From Pilasporangium apinafurcum (taxonomy: Eukaryota; Oomycota; Peronosporomycetes; Pythiales; Pythiaceae): a stretch of 64,000 nt of DNA. Made by a program: the position numbers and the translations under genes. The notes under the pieces are model-generated. The model had not been told where the DNA came from. It did not search any database and worked only from the letters and a program-made list of their open reading frames with translations. This document shows positions 37,983 to 50,454 of this stretch, in pieces (position 1 is the stretch's first letter; every line of letters starts with the position of its first letter). The DNA is taken from NCBI GenBank assembly GCA_001600495.1, contig BCKE01000002.1:571093-635092 (forward strand). The letters run 5' to 3'.

Positions 37983-40829
37983 TCATTTATGCTCTAGTAG
38001 TTGTGGTGTAAGCTCAGGACTGATAGCATGCGTTGAAATTAAACTTTGTTGGGCTGCGACCATTCCAATATGGCAGCTATGGAATACACTGTACCCCTTC
38101 AATAACCCGTAAACAGTCCCGCCAACCAAACTATCCCCTGTAAACAACTCGTAATATTTGTCACTTCGTCCAAAAAAAGCAATCAATTTAGCTTACTTAC
38201 CAGCGCCGGTGCAATTTTTCACATGGATTTCCGTAGCTGGCAAATGTACCATAGACATTGAATATCCGTGCACTTTGTGAACTCCCCAAACTTCAATAGG
38301 GAATTCACAATTGGCGATATCATGTTGCATTTGCTTCGCCTCCACGTTTATGGAGCCAACAAGGACACCGCGTTTCCCCATGGTGACGATCACATGCTTT
38401 GCTTTGGCCATGTTACCATTAGCCATTGCGAGCAAGACTTGCACAACAAGTGACACGACATAAGCCACTCACAGCGAAATGATCATTACATTAGTAGCCA
38501 TAGATATACCTGTGATAATGCTGTTTTTCAGTTCCGTCATTTTTTCTTTTGGCAAGATTCGCGCATCTTCATGCAACTTGAATCGTTCATGAGTGTGAGT
38601 ATCCGATTGCTTCTGTTGTCGAACAGCTCTGCTAAGAGCATGCAGCTCATCAGTATTAGGGGAAACGTACGTCATGTGCGAAATAGCACCGCCGTTTACA
38701 ACCCGGACTGCTTTTTGAACAGATGTTGGTTCAAACCAAGTATCCACACCAACGCTCGCACTTCGAGTAAACAGATCATTCAACGTGTGAGAGGACAAGT
38801 TACCGTCAGTAATTACAAACTTCGAGTCTTGGATTGTTTTGTTGGAGATATTGGTAGTATCCTGTCGATGGTTAATAAAACGGCTTGTGTTAGCTTCAGA
38901 AACATATTCTATTGCACAGGAGAAAACAATCCAACTATAACGTACGATTGCATCAAATGCACTCATATCAGCAATTGCAGCGTCTAAGTCCCCAGTAGAA
39001 TCCAGCACCGCCGAATACACAGGTGTAGAAACCTCGTTTGAGACTTGAATACCACTTGAGTTCATTCCTAGCTTCCTCATATTCTCAAGAAGAATTGATC
39101 CAGATACATCTTGTCCAACAGACGAGATGAGTAATGGGTCCACATTAAGACGGAATAAACACTCCGCAATGTTTCGGGCGACACCTACAAGAATACTTGC
39201 TCTTGTGAACACTAGTGATAACTAGAAAAGAAAAGTAACGCCGATAAATACCTCCACTGGTTTGCTGAACTGTGCCTATATTGGAAGTTGCACGAATGAT
39301 CGGATTTGTAGATGTACTAATGATATCTAGCACTAAACCTCCAACAACGAGAACACGTGCATCTCTGTGCTCACGCATCTTGGGTAGAGTTGGCGACTAC
39401 TTGGCATTTCTGATCGCTCAGGCAACGAACTAAATGAAGGCATATAGCCAAGCAGAGAAAGTTACTTGCTCACCTGGATATCTGGAAAAGAGTGTGTGAT
39501 AGCGCCGTTTGTATTGTTTTCGAGTTCCAATTCAAACAGAGCGCGGGCAATCTATACATCAGAAATGTTCAGATTACGTAAAGTATCTGTTTTTTGTTAT
39601 CTGAACCCAGCAACGTACCTGACTGCCAATTTTGGCATTGTTATTCACCAGATCGATATTCGATTCAAGAGAGACTCCATTCGTGATTTCATTCAGCCGT
39701 TTAAGCAAATAGGGAGTAACCGCCTGACCGCGAATGTTCTTTTCTTCGATTTCCTTCAAGCCTGTCTGTTCATCATTCACAAGGTTAAATCATCCACGAC
39801 ACTACCATATGACATTGCAAAACATCCTACTTCAATAGCGTTGTTGATCACATCACTAGCCACAGGCTTTGGATTTGGAACTGCGATAACTAGCCCATTT
39901 GGCAACTCTAGCCCCATACTTTCATGGATCAATTCGGCACATTCCATGGGAGTATCTCGTCGGAGGTGCGCCTTTACTCCACTATCTTGAGTGAAAAACG
40001 CAGGAAACTGGTCCGTTTGGTAGCCCACGACAGGGACACTCTGCATCGCCACGACACATGAGTACACTTAGATACCATTTACAACGCAAAAGCTGTCGAC
40101 TGCCTAGATATTTAACTTACATGGGTCTCCAAGAACTCAAGTGTGCGAGGAATGTCAAGAATCGACTTAATTCCGGCGCAAACTACAGCCACTGGCGTGC
40201 GTGACAGCTCCATAAGATCCGTAGAAATGTCTACAGATAGTCAAGAAAAACCATAAGATGCCAGATCTCCCTACCAAAGCTCCGCCTTATCGCATCGCAC
40301 ATACCCATTGTCTCTTCACAGAAGCGATGTACACCACCGATTCCTCCAGTTACAAACATTTTAATCCCCACGGCGTGAGCAATTCGCCTACGATAATTAA
40401 CACGTAAATGCATTTGTCAAATCGAGCTAAATGTAACCGATCAAGTCACATGCCTCCTTGGGCTTACATGGTGCTGGAGACGGTGGTGGCACCAACGATC
40501 TTCTCGGTCAAAGCCGCAGGGATATCACGAGTCGAACACTTGCGCGCTGCACTGCCCATCTCCGCGAGTAACTTCAAGTCCTTGTCCGAGAGCCCCACTT
40601 TCAGTTCCCCATCGGCAATACAGATCGTGGCGGGACACGCACCCTGCGACCGAACGAGATCTTCGACGTTCTTGGCCATTTCCAGGTTTTGCGGATAAGG
40701 CATTCCATGTGAAATGATGGTCGACTCTAGCGCCACTAGTGGTCGTTTATGCTGTCCATACAATGCCTCAATCACCTCCTCACTCAGCGCCAGTCGACGG
40801 TTCAGCGTACTTCCACTACGGCGCAACAT
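37983..40829 (-). CDS. Bifunctional pseudouridine-5'-phosphate glycosidase / pseudouridine kinase
   Basis: Eleven exons: 40829-40468, 40387-40305, 40230-40121, 40040-39831, 39765-39619, 39551-39474, 39396-39252, 39184-38946, 38861-38510, 38437-38201, 38137-37983; 705 aa, every junction in phase. The first half is PsuG-like: [47 protein letters not shown]. The second half is a PfkB-family kinase like Psu[25 protein letters not shown], and the anion-hole/base motif NCTGAGDSLVGG. The kinase makes pseudouridine 5'-phosphate, which the glycosidase splits into uracil and ribose 5-phosphate. Fused forms are known in eukaryotes. The N-terminus [15 protein letters not shown] is Arg/Ser-rich with no acids, suggesting mitochondrial import. 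An independent start for the kinase cannot be excluded. Confidence 0.88.
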
Positions 40830-41124
40830 CAATTCTCCTTCTTCACTAGCCTAGTTTTTCGTCAATGTGGGAATGGATACACGCATTCAGCCCCACAAGT
40901 TCAATCGATTCTATTAAGTACGAATTATATCCACATTCACTCTTTTGGTTAAGTACGATGCAGCAGTTGGGCTCAATGTTTTAAGTTCGTGTTTTGATCT
41001 GGTGGAGCTAAGTACGGTTGCAAGATTCCTGCAATTTGGGTTTGGCGCCATTCGTCCAGGAGATACAAAAGAAGTGGAGTGGCCGTCACTTAAAAGAAAC
41101 AGACACTAGTTTCGTCTGGAAGAT
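40830..41124. promoter_or_regulatory. Divergent promoter region, PsuG-PsuK gene / NDC1
   Basis: 295 bp between two divergent starts. No clear motif; both promoters must lie here. Confidence 0.45.
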
Positions 41125-43164
41125 ATGGGGTTTCTTCATGCATTAGAAGTGTTACATGCGCTGACACAGGTGTATGAGTGTCAACCGAGTTCTTTCACGC
41201 AAACGCTAGAGCTCCCGTATCCACATTTGCAACTGCGATTGCAACAGACCATTCGTGGTGTGATGCTCGTTGCAGTAATGGGGGTGGTACCGCCCTTGGT
41301 GCTCCTATCGATGCTACCACGATCTGGGTTTGAGTTTCCTGGTTTTGTGGCGTTTGTCTTTATCTCAGTAATGCTGATAGTCATTTCATTAACGCAGCTG
41401 CTCCTGCGATATGTGCTTATGCCGTCAAAAAGACCATTCTTCACCGATAGGACGACGACCATCGATGGAGTAATCCAGACGTTGTTGTGTGCTACAGTGG
41501 ATGGTTTAGCGCGGATCTACCAGGAGCCGCAAGTGGTCGTGCTCTTCACACTCTGCGTTTTTACCACTTGGATATGGAAGACCTGCTTCTATGCAATAAC
41601 CTCCTCGGGTATCTACTTAAATGAAACCGTGTGGGCAAACTATTCAACTTTTGTCTTCGTCGGTGGCGCCATCTCATTTATATCGCTCATCGTGATGGAG
41701 AAAAGCTTGGTAGAAGATCCGTTTGCACTAGACCCACGCGCGGCATTCCAAATTTCAATTCGACGCGATCTAGTGCGTGCATTCCGTCGTGGAGTGCTGG
41801 TATGGGTACTGGCAAAATTCCTTCTCGTGGTCTTTTGGACTGATGAATCCTCTGGCTTCTTCTCGATGAACATCGGGCGAGCGTACTTCCATGTTGTGAG
41901 CAGTGTCGTCGAGAACTTTGTCACGTTGAGTACTTCGTCCATGTTCCGAATCATGCTCTTTCGTTCCTCGTATGATGCAGTGCACACTACAGCTCGTAAT
42001 GGAATTTTGTGGGATTCGCTGGAGAAGTCTCGTACACACAATCAGCTTGGTATCGATGATCTGTTCGCGGCAGAGTTACCTGTTGCCTCGCATGTCACTA
42101 CACCACTACACGAGCAATACGTGCAAGCTTTGCGAAAACGCTTTGACGGTGCAATCCAACAGATCTCGTCTCGCACCGTTATTGGTCGAGAATTAATGTC
42201 AGAAAATGTTGAATATTTGGACAACTTATTCAAGTTTGAGAATCTGATGATAGCATCAAGATTTGATGCATCAACTCGTGAACTAGTCTTCTCTTCAGAA
42301 AAGCGCTGGAAGACAGTGTTTTCTGCCACTACGGCTGTGGTGGATGCGTTTTCATTGTCATTGCAATTGCTAAATGCAATTCCCGAGCGGAAAAGCCAGA
42401 GTATTCAAGAGCGAGAGGCACTGAAGTTGGAGCAGTCGCTTCCAAATTTGATGCACTTTTTACGAGCGAAACTCCACGTCCATCCCTTATTATTACTGGA
42501 TCAATGTCCTCATCTGTCGACGCTGCATATCCCTTCGACAGGGTACAAGTCAAAGATTCAGTACTATATTGACTCGCGTGCTCAGTTTGCCGTTCGGCGG
42601 TTTCTGATGGAAGAAGCAAAGCGCCGGGTGTTCATATCCACTAGGGTAAGAGTTGATTCGGTTTGATTCGAGGTTATAATTTCTCGTGTTAACCTGTGTA
42701 TATAGGTGGTACAATCCGCTCAGGAGTTGCTTTGCCATTTGGTTAGCTCTTCGCGCATGGAAGATAAACAAGGAAATGTGCAGGTATGTGGCTGCTTCAG
42801 TGGTCTATGTGGATGACCTGGTAGTGCTAATATACATCTTGCTGAATCAGCACGCTGTTCCAGCTGTCCTTTCATCGCTTGTGGAATGCCGAAAGTCGTT
42901 GGATCTATACACGGAGACTTGTATGAAGAATGGAACGACGACGGATGTCTATGTCCAAGATGCAACGTCATTAGCAAACGGTAAGTTAACATTTAATTCA
43001 CCAAGCATTGTGAAAAATGATCTAAATTGTTTGAATTTGCATAAACAGGTATTGATAAGGGTATTTATCGCATCACAGATGCTTTCTATGGAGAATTATC
43101 TTCGTTTACATTTCCGCCTGGCGTGAAGACGGCACTTGAAGCGTACATCACTTATAGTGTCTAG
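41125..43164 (+). CDS. NDC1: Nucleoporin NDC1 (transmembrane pore anchor)
   Basis: Four exons: 41125-42645, 42706-42783, 42851-42980, 43049-43164; 614 aa. The N-terminal 250 residues hold about six hydrophobic helices in pairs (TIRGVMLVAVMGVVPPLVLL; FVAFVFISVMLIVISL; VVVLFTLCVFTTWIW; STFVFVGGAISFISLIVM; VLVWVLAKFLLVVF), then a soluble helical domain. The last exons encode a helical end (LLCHLVSS, VECRKSLDLYTETC, FYGELSSFTFPPGV) as in NDC1 C-termini. NDC1 anchors the nuclear pore in the envelope and recruits ALADIN, whose gene lies 2.8 kb further on. The stop is 19 bp from the convergent AAA ATPase gene. Confidence 0.7.
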
Positions 43165-43183
43165 ACACCAATATCAGCAACAA

Positions 43184-45784
43184 CTAGATGTCCACTTCAT
43201 TGTTAGCCATCATATTGTCTACACTACTTGGCGGTTCAAAGTCAAAATTTCCCTTTGATAGTGCTGCTAGAAAGTCGTCCATCGTGATAAGCTGATCCAT
43301 CGACGGGATATCGAGACGAATACAAGGAATCATTAGTGCGCAAGTGAATCTAGCCAAGATGCTGATATAAAAGGAGGCTCACCTGTTTATCCGCTGTCGA
43401 CTCTCCAGATGTACGTTGCATGGCTTGAATGGCTGCGGCTTGGCATAATGCAATGAGTGATGCTGCGTTGGCTCTGTTGGTAGCTTCAACAAGGGCATCG
43501 ATATTAATGTTCTCGTCCCACGGCATCCTTGATCGTTGAATTTGAAAAATAGCCGCTCGCTCCTCAGCATTTGGTAAGCCAACATACACGATGTTTTCGA
43601 AACGACCTGGATTATCATATGGGGACAGAGTAAGCCAACGTGTTGGGGCTGAAAGTAATACCAACGCATCCTACCAGGCTGGAGAAAAGCTGGATCGATG
43701 GCAGATAGCGCATTGGTAGCTGCTAGAACAAAGATTCGACCAGACATGACTGGTGCAATAACACTTGATGATTTGGTGCTTTCGAATTCATGAGTATTCC
43801 AGTCGTCCGAAAGTGTCTTTATGGCATCCATTTCCATTAGCAATTGAGAAATCATCCGTGACGTTGTCTACAATATTATGAAAATAAAAAGACTTAGTAA
43901 ACCTTACTCGATGCAGCCTGCAGCTCCATATGAACACTTACCACTCCTGCCGTAGACCTGTTACCAAACAAAGACTGAAACTCGTCAATGAACACAAGAC
44001 ATGGACTCAGTGCTCGCGCGGTGTCAAATGCACGCGTAATAGCTTTCTCACTTTCACCAAACTCAGCTTTCATCAAGTCACTCGCTGACAGGTTTAAGAA
44101 ATTACAGCGACTCGCTTTCGCTGCAGCTTTTGCTAACATGGTCTTTCCGGTCCCAGGTGGTCCATGAAGAATCATGCCAAGTGGGGGCGAGATACCCAAT
44201 CGTCGAAACACTTCCGGTTTATCCAAGGGCCACACCACCATCTCCAGAAGACTTTGTTTAACTTTCTCTTGACCGCCAATATCCTTCCACGAAACGCCAG
44301 GAACGGAGGAGTTGAAGACGCTTGAGCTCGAACGTGAAATTTCACGAGCATAGGACGCGATCTCTGCTTCAAGGATTCGTTTATCGGCGTCTGAAGATAT
44401 ATGAAACTCCCTTCTCCATATTTCTCGTGCTATGGATACAATATGGCTAGGTCGTTGGCCATATCGAACAGCAATAGAGATCTTGAACTCATCACTGACC
44501 AAATCTTTATCTGGTAAAAGAGAATTAAAGAGGTCAATGGTCCATTGTCGCTGAGGAACATCTAAGAAGACTTCCTCGGCAAAGAGTTGACGAACTTTGA
44601 TGTGCAATGTCTCTATCGTCGAGACTGTTCCCACCACAGCCATCCGTATAGTCTCCACTTTATCTGCATGCAAAGGAAGAGTAGGTTTAAGCTAGTTTAT
44701 AGAGGTGAGCGAAGTAGATGAATACTTACTAATGGAATCCAGACACGCTACGAGGCGACAAATAAGCTTGTACTTGGTTTCATCCAGTGTGCGAGGAAAG
44801 ATCAACTCCAGATCTTCCAGGAGCAGGATAGACGGTTGGATGCGTAACGCAGCAGTGAACATATCTTCCAGACGAAGTTGTGGTGTTGATAGCAAAGTAC
44901 AGTCGAGCGTAAGAAGATTCGCACCCATATCCTTGGCAACGAGCCGAACCAATGTGGTTTTCCCTGCTCCGCTTGGTGCATGCAGCAGTACTGATCTAGA
45001 GTGTGAAACTATCAAGTAAATACCTCCAATAATAAGTTCTCTATCCAAATTTACTAGCCACAATGAACATCCAGTATCACACCTTACCAGATTCGCGTGT
45101 GGCAGACAACGTCGTTGATGACTGCAACGTCATGGCCATTAATTCACGAAAATTTAATGCATGGGAGCCAATGGGCTGATATTTGATGTCGTCCTTATCA
45201 GCATCCAATGATTCTGCACACGTAAATGGAAGCATCTGTACCAACGTTTGTTCGTTTACAATGCCCGCTACTATGTCATCTCCTTCCTCGTTGCAAGCAC
45301 CAAGATGCGCATTCTTTCCTTGATAATAAGCTTTGTACCGCCATCGTCCATAATGGATGCCGTCATATTGAAATGTCACCATTCCAATTCTTTCGGATAA
45401 TATGTGCAGCCTCAATAGATTCTTCGCAAATTCCAACGCCACTTTAGGCTGCTCGTTATCTGCTGGTGATAGCTCCAAGTACTGGATAGGACGCACAGAG
45501 ACCACCGGAACACATTCCACGGTGACCTGGTGTCCAGAAATGGGCACAAGATGGACATGCTTCTGGTCATCATTGGATGGCCAATGGTTGATTTGGATGG
45601 TACCTATGGCAATGTCAGCATTGCATTCGATACGAAACACACGTGGCCTGATGTTTGTGTGTGGGCACACTATTACAAACCCTTTCCATGCACAATTAAG
45701 TGCAGCAAATGTCTCTATCGATACCCTCGCTGCGGAAGAGTACGTTGCATCTTCAGATGTCTGGATGGACAATGTCAACAGCAT
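43184..45784 (-). CDS. Tandem AAA ATPase, CDC48/AFG2 (SPATA5)-like
   Basis: Six exons: 45784-45088, 45008-44730, 44663-43942, 43867-43675, 43606-43383, 43291-43184; 740 aa. The first ATG in frame is at 45784. The N-terminal 230 residues have a double-psi-barrel look as in CDC48-type proteins. D1 has an altered Walker A (APSGAGKTT) and Walker B ILLLEDLE. D2 is canonical: GPPGTGKTMLAKAAA, GESEKAITRAF, CLVFIDEFQSLFG, sensor ATNALSAIDPAFLQPGR. AFG2 relatives extract ribosome-maturation factors such as Rlp24; PEX1/PEX6 are alternatives but fit less well. The last exon's acceptor is the least certain splice; it was chosen because it restores an ITMDDFLAAL end typical of AAA proteins. Confidence 0.65.
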
Positions 45785-45948
45785 TCCTAATGGATACTTT
45801 GAGCAGCATGCTCTGAGGGAAATGACCACAGAATAGTGACATACTCTTTATCTGAATATATCGGAGATATAAGTGTCTTTAAATCGAGGTACCGAATCTC
45901 GCGGTCTTTTTCGCTCAACCAGCAGCTGAAAGGAAAGCTGAGAGCATC

Positions 45949-47969
45949 ATGGCGTGGATTGTACCAAATGAAGATGCCGTGACGTTGGGCGAAATAGGTG
46001 GCGAGTTGTACAGTGTCGCACCTCGTGATGATGCTCATTTGGGCGATGAGTTCATCCGCCGCGGTGGTACAGTTTTTCCGCTCGCGCGTGTCACCTGCAC
46101 AAAGCTACGCCATCCGTTTGGTCAAGCAGAATCACTTACACAGGAACTCGATGAACGTGCGGATTTGCATGATGCAGGTGTTGTGAAGCTGGCGAAACGA
46201 ATAGCACGCGCGGCCAATTTTTTTCTGATGGACGATGAGCTAAAGGTGATTCAAGCGGTGGTGAGCACAGCAAGATCCCTTTTCATATCGGCCATTGGCG
46301 GTGAACAAGAGGAAGACGAGGATGATTTTGCCACGCAAAAATACATCAATGATTCTCCATCTTTTCAAGCTGAAAGCATTGCTACGATCAGTTGGCATCC
46401 AACATTAACATTCTTAGCGGTCGGACAACAGGATGGCGTGGTGTCGTTCTATGACGTTTCAACGGCGACTTGGGATGCACGTGTTCTGGAACATCCGGCA
46501 CAGGTGGATATCACCAGTGTTGAATGGGTGCGCTACTCTGGTGGTATCATTGCTGTTGCCTGCCGGTAGGTATATAAGATGCGGTGCTGTAGTGGAGTCA
46601 TGAACTGATGAGAAATTTATTGAATTGTTTGTTGATACGAACAGTGGAGGTATTTTTCGCTGGAAGATCCAACCGAAGAACAAAAAAGCTGGTTTGTGGT
46701 TTCTGTTTTTGCAATGCATTTATCTAGCAGTGATGCGTAAGGTGATCTTATGTTGGTTTTGGTATTGTAGCACCTGTGCTTTTGGATATTTTAAAGCATC
46801 CCACCAAGACAGCTTTCCACCAAACGAGCTGGAATGCTGAAGGAAGGTAAAGTAATCAATGATAATCGTGGCTTCTCTCAGTTGGTGTATTACAATGTGT
46901 ACTATAGGAAATTTTGATGGTTGTGTCTGCTTAAACAGTATGATGGCGGCATTCGCTAAGAACACAAGCTCTATTTACGTTTTTGACGCCATTTTCTCTC
47001 TCAAAACGGAGCTGCAATGCCCTTATAAGATCTCGTCGCTGCATTGGTCTCCCACGGGAGAGTATTTATTTGTTGCAACAGAGTACGTCAATATTTTTGA
47101 TGATCGTAATGGTAATATAAACTGACACACATATCTCTTGCCTAGGAATGGATACTCACTAATGTGGGAAACGCTCACTTGGCAAAAGGAAATCTGGGAT
47201 ATTGCTACTAGGGTAAAATGGCGGCATATATATGGCATTGATATTTATTGTTCTTCGTTACCTCTCTAAACCAACTCATGTTGTGCTTATGCAGAGTTGC
47301 GGGTGGTCGAATAACGGTCGATGTATGCTTGTCGCCATGCGTAACAAACCCTTACTTTATCCTTATGCGTTCCAAGGCTGCCCACCTGGAATTGGTATGT
47401 CTACTTGTAGCAGCTTGATCATTTTGAGAGTGACATATATTAAACTTATGGACTGTTATATCTATAGATGCACAAATCGCTTCGCCTGCAATTGAAATGT
47501 CCGAGAAGGAGTTCTTCTCATATGATCGCTCCACGTCGGAGTACGAACGTGCACATATTCTGTCTTTCTTGGTTTGCAATTGCTAACTATTTATTTGTAG
47601 ACTGGTTGGAGGAAAAATTGTAGATATTGCATGGGATCCTATGGGTTCACGAGTGGCCGTCACGTACGAAAACTCAAATGGCACCGTTGGTGAGCTTGTC
47701 GCTATCTTCACGGTTTCCTGGGAACCGTTTCTTATTTTCACGCGCAGGTAAAGCAATGATGGAATTTCATTACTGCATGTGTACTTGCCACATCCAACTA
47801 ATCTTTGTACTGTTTCATATACTGCCAATCGCACAGTGGGCTTCTACGAGGTCCTCCAAACTCTGGGGTTCCTCGCAAGTTAGCGTTTGCGTCCAGTTTT
47901 GGTCAGGGAGCATTGCTCAGTCTTGCATGGAGCAGTGGATTGATTACATTTCATCCCTTTTATTTCTAA
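45949..47969 (+). CDS. AAAS: Nucleoporin ALADIN (AAAS), WD40
   Basis: Nine exons: 45949-46565, 46645-46691, 46771-46846, 46939-47082, 47146-47212, 47295-47394, 47468-47540, 47601-47747, 47837-47969; 467 aa. Seen: SWHPTLTFLAVGQQDGVVSF followed by a YDVST blade; SLHWSPTGEYLFVATENGYS; CGWSNNGRCMLVAMRNKPLL; DIAWDPMGSRVAVTYEN; AIFTVSWEPFLIF; and the end ASSFGQGALLSLAWSSGLIT followed by FHPFYF. Blade order and the C-terminal block match ALADIN. It sits on the cytoplasmic face of the nuclear pore and is tethered by NDC1. The exon 7 donor (47541, GTACGA) is the least certain junction. Confidence 0.85.
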
Positions 47970-48143
47970 GTGGTTCTGGTAATGGTGTTAACACATTTTG
48001 GAGGAGTTCATCATCCACCAGCCTGACAGTTTCATAGCGCTATTTTCGTGAAATTGGTATTTCTTTGGCTCGGTACTAGCTTTTATCGGCATGATTGCTG
48101 CACTCTGTATTGCGTCTCCTTCTGAAGATCTTTAGTTGACGAA

Positions 48144-48906
48144 ATGAGCCTTGGTCCACGAGTTCTTTGTCGCACAGGATGTGGTGAATTTGGTGATGTT
48201 GAGCTGGATTACTTGTGTGTAGACTGTCATGGCGACCGCATTGAAGCTGCGAAGCAACAAGAACTACGCGAGTATATCAGCAAGACATCTCAAAATGTCC
48301 ATACTCCAACGACTTCATCACCTACTCGTCGTGGCCCTCCATCTATCGATCATAAAAAAGGTAGAATATCAAAGAACTGTAATTTGCCATTACTATACCG
48401 CTGATTTGAATGCGTTTATGGGATCAGCACTGCAACATTTTCTCAACCAACAGCGTGAAAAAGACCCCGCGATCATACTACAAGAAAGCCTCTTTCTACA
48501 GCGCGAGATGGAGATGTGTGAGGCAAGCAAAAAGCAACTTCGCAAGTATATGATCGCCACTGATATGAACGAACCTGTTGACTCTAAAGAGTGGGGCCGT
48601 TACAAATACGGAGCCCCTCGTAACATTCCTCGATACAATGTCGATCAATCCACGGAACGTATTGCGCAGCTTAAGCTTTTTTGCGCATGGCGACGACGAT
48701 TAGTAAATCGCCGTATTGAAACCAAACGCCAGCTTCTTGAAACAGAGCGGAAAGCACAAAAGAAGAGTGTGCGAAACTTGAAGATTATGCCGTCGTTCCA
48801 AGTAAAATATGATGGAACAAAGCCGCAAACTCCCAACGTGACAAAGAACAAGTCGCCAAGGCTCCTCGGATGGAAAAAACAGTCCAACAAGTCACATCCA
48901 TCATAA
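48144..48906 (+). CDS. A20-type zinc-finger protein, 231 aa
   Basis: Two exons: 48144-48360 and 48428-48906, intron 67 bp. The N-terminus has CRTGCGEFGDVELDYLCVDC, i.e. C-x3-C-x11-C-x2-C, the A20 zinc-finger spacing, a fold that commonly binds ubiquitin. The rest is highly charged and probably helical (AWRRRLVNRRIETKRQLLE, KKSVRNLKIM), with a basic tail. No AN1 finger or OTU domain is present, so it is not a typical stress-associated protein. A ubiquitin-linked adaptor is a reasonable guess only. Confidence 0.65.
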
Positions 48907-49061
48907 ACTGGCGTGGACTTCTATATGATATCAGCTGCTTTTTGTTTTTATATTTTCAAATTCAATGAAGAACCTTCTGCACATGCACGCATCAACACTG
49001 GAAATATGCATCTCTCCATTGGCCGTATACTCTTGCGTTGGTCTGATACAAAAACGGTCAC

Positions 49062-50110
<1,049 letters not shown>

Positions 50111-50454
50111 GGTCGTCTTACTCTCTCTCTCTTACTGACACACGGAGAAGAGAGAACAATGGCAGTCGCCTGCTTTGCTTGCGTTCTTTCGCTGGTACAG
50201 TATCAGCTCCACAGCGCCCAACAAGAGAGAAAAACGAAGAAAATCTTTCCCATCATCGTTACCGGTTAAAATACCGGTATGTAGTATGATATAAAAATAA
50301 TTATATTGACAGATGCGGGTATATTGACTTCAACTTGCTCAACTTCAAACATCTTTTGCATCTGAAGAAGCAACATCCTCACAAGCTCTATGGAATATGA
50401 TTCTCTTTCGTTTTGTACATATATATATGTCTGATTTCCGTCTATGTATGTAAT
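50111..50454. other. Intergenic, 344 bp
   Basis: Between the Rab7 start and the MFS stop, both on the minus strand. It should hold the Rab7 promoter; AT-rich near 50270-50450 with a short TA run. Nothing else recognised. Confidence 0.5.

Noticed and set aside
45787-46038. 83-codon minus-strand frame over the ALADIN start
   Set aside because: Antisense to a well-supported first exon and without resemblance to any family.
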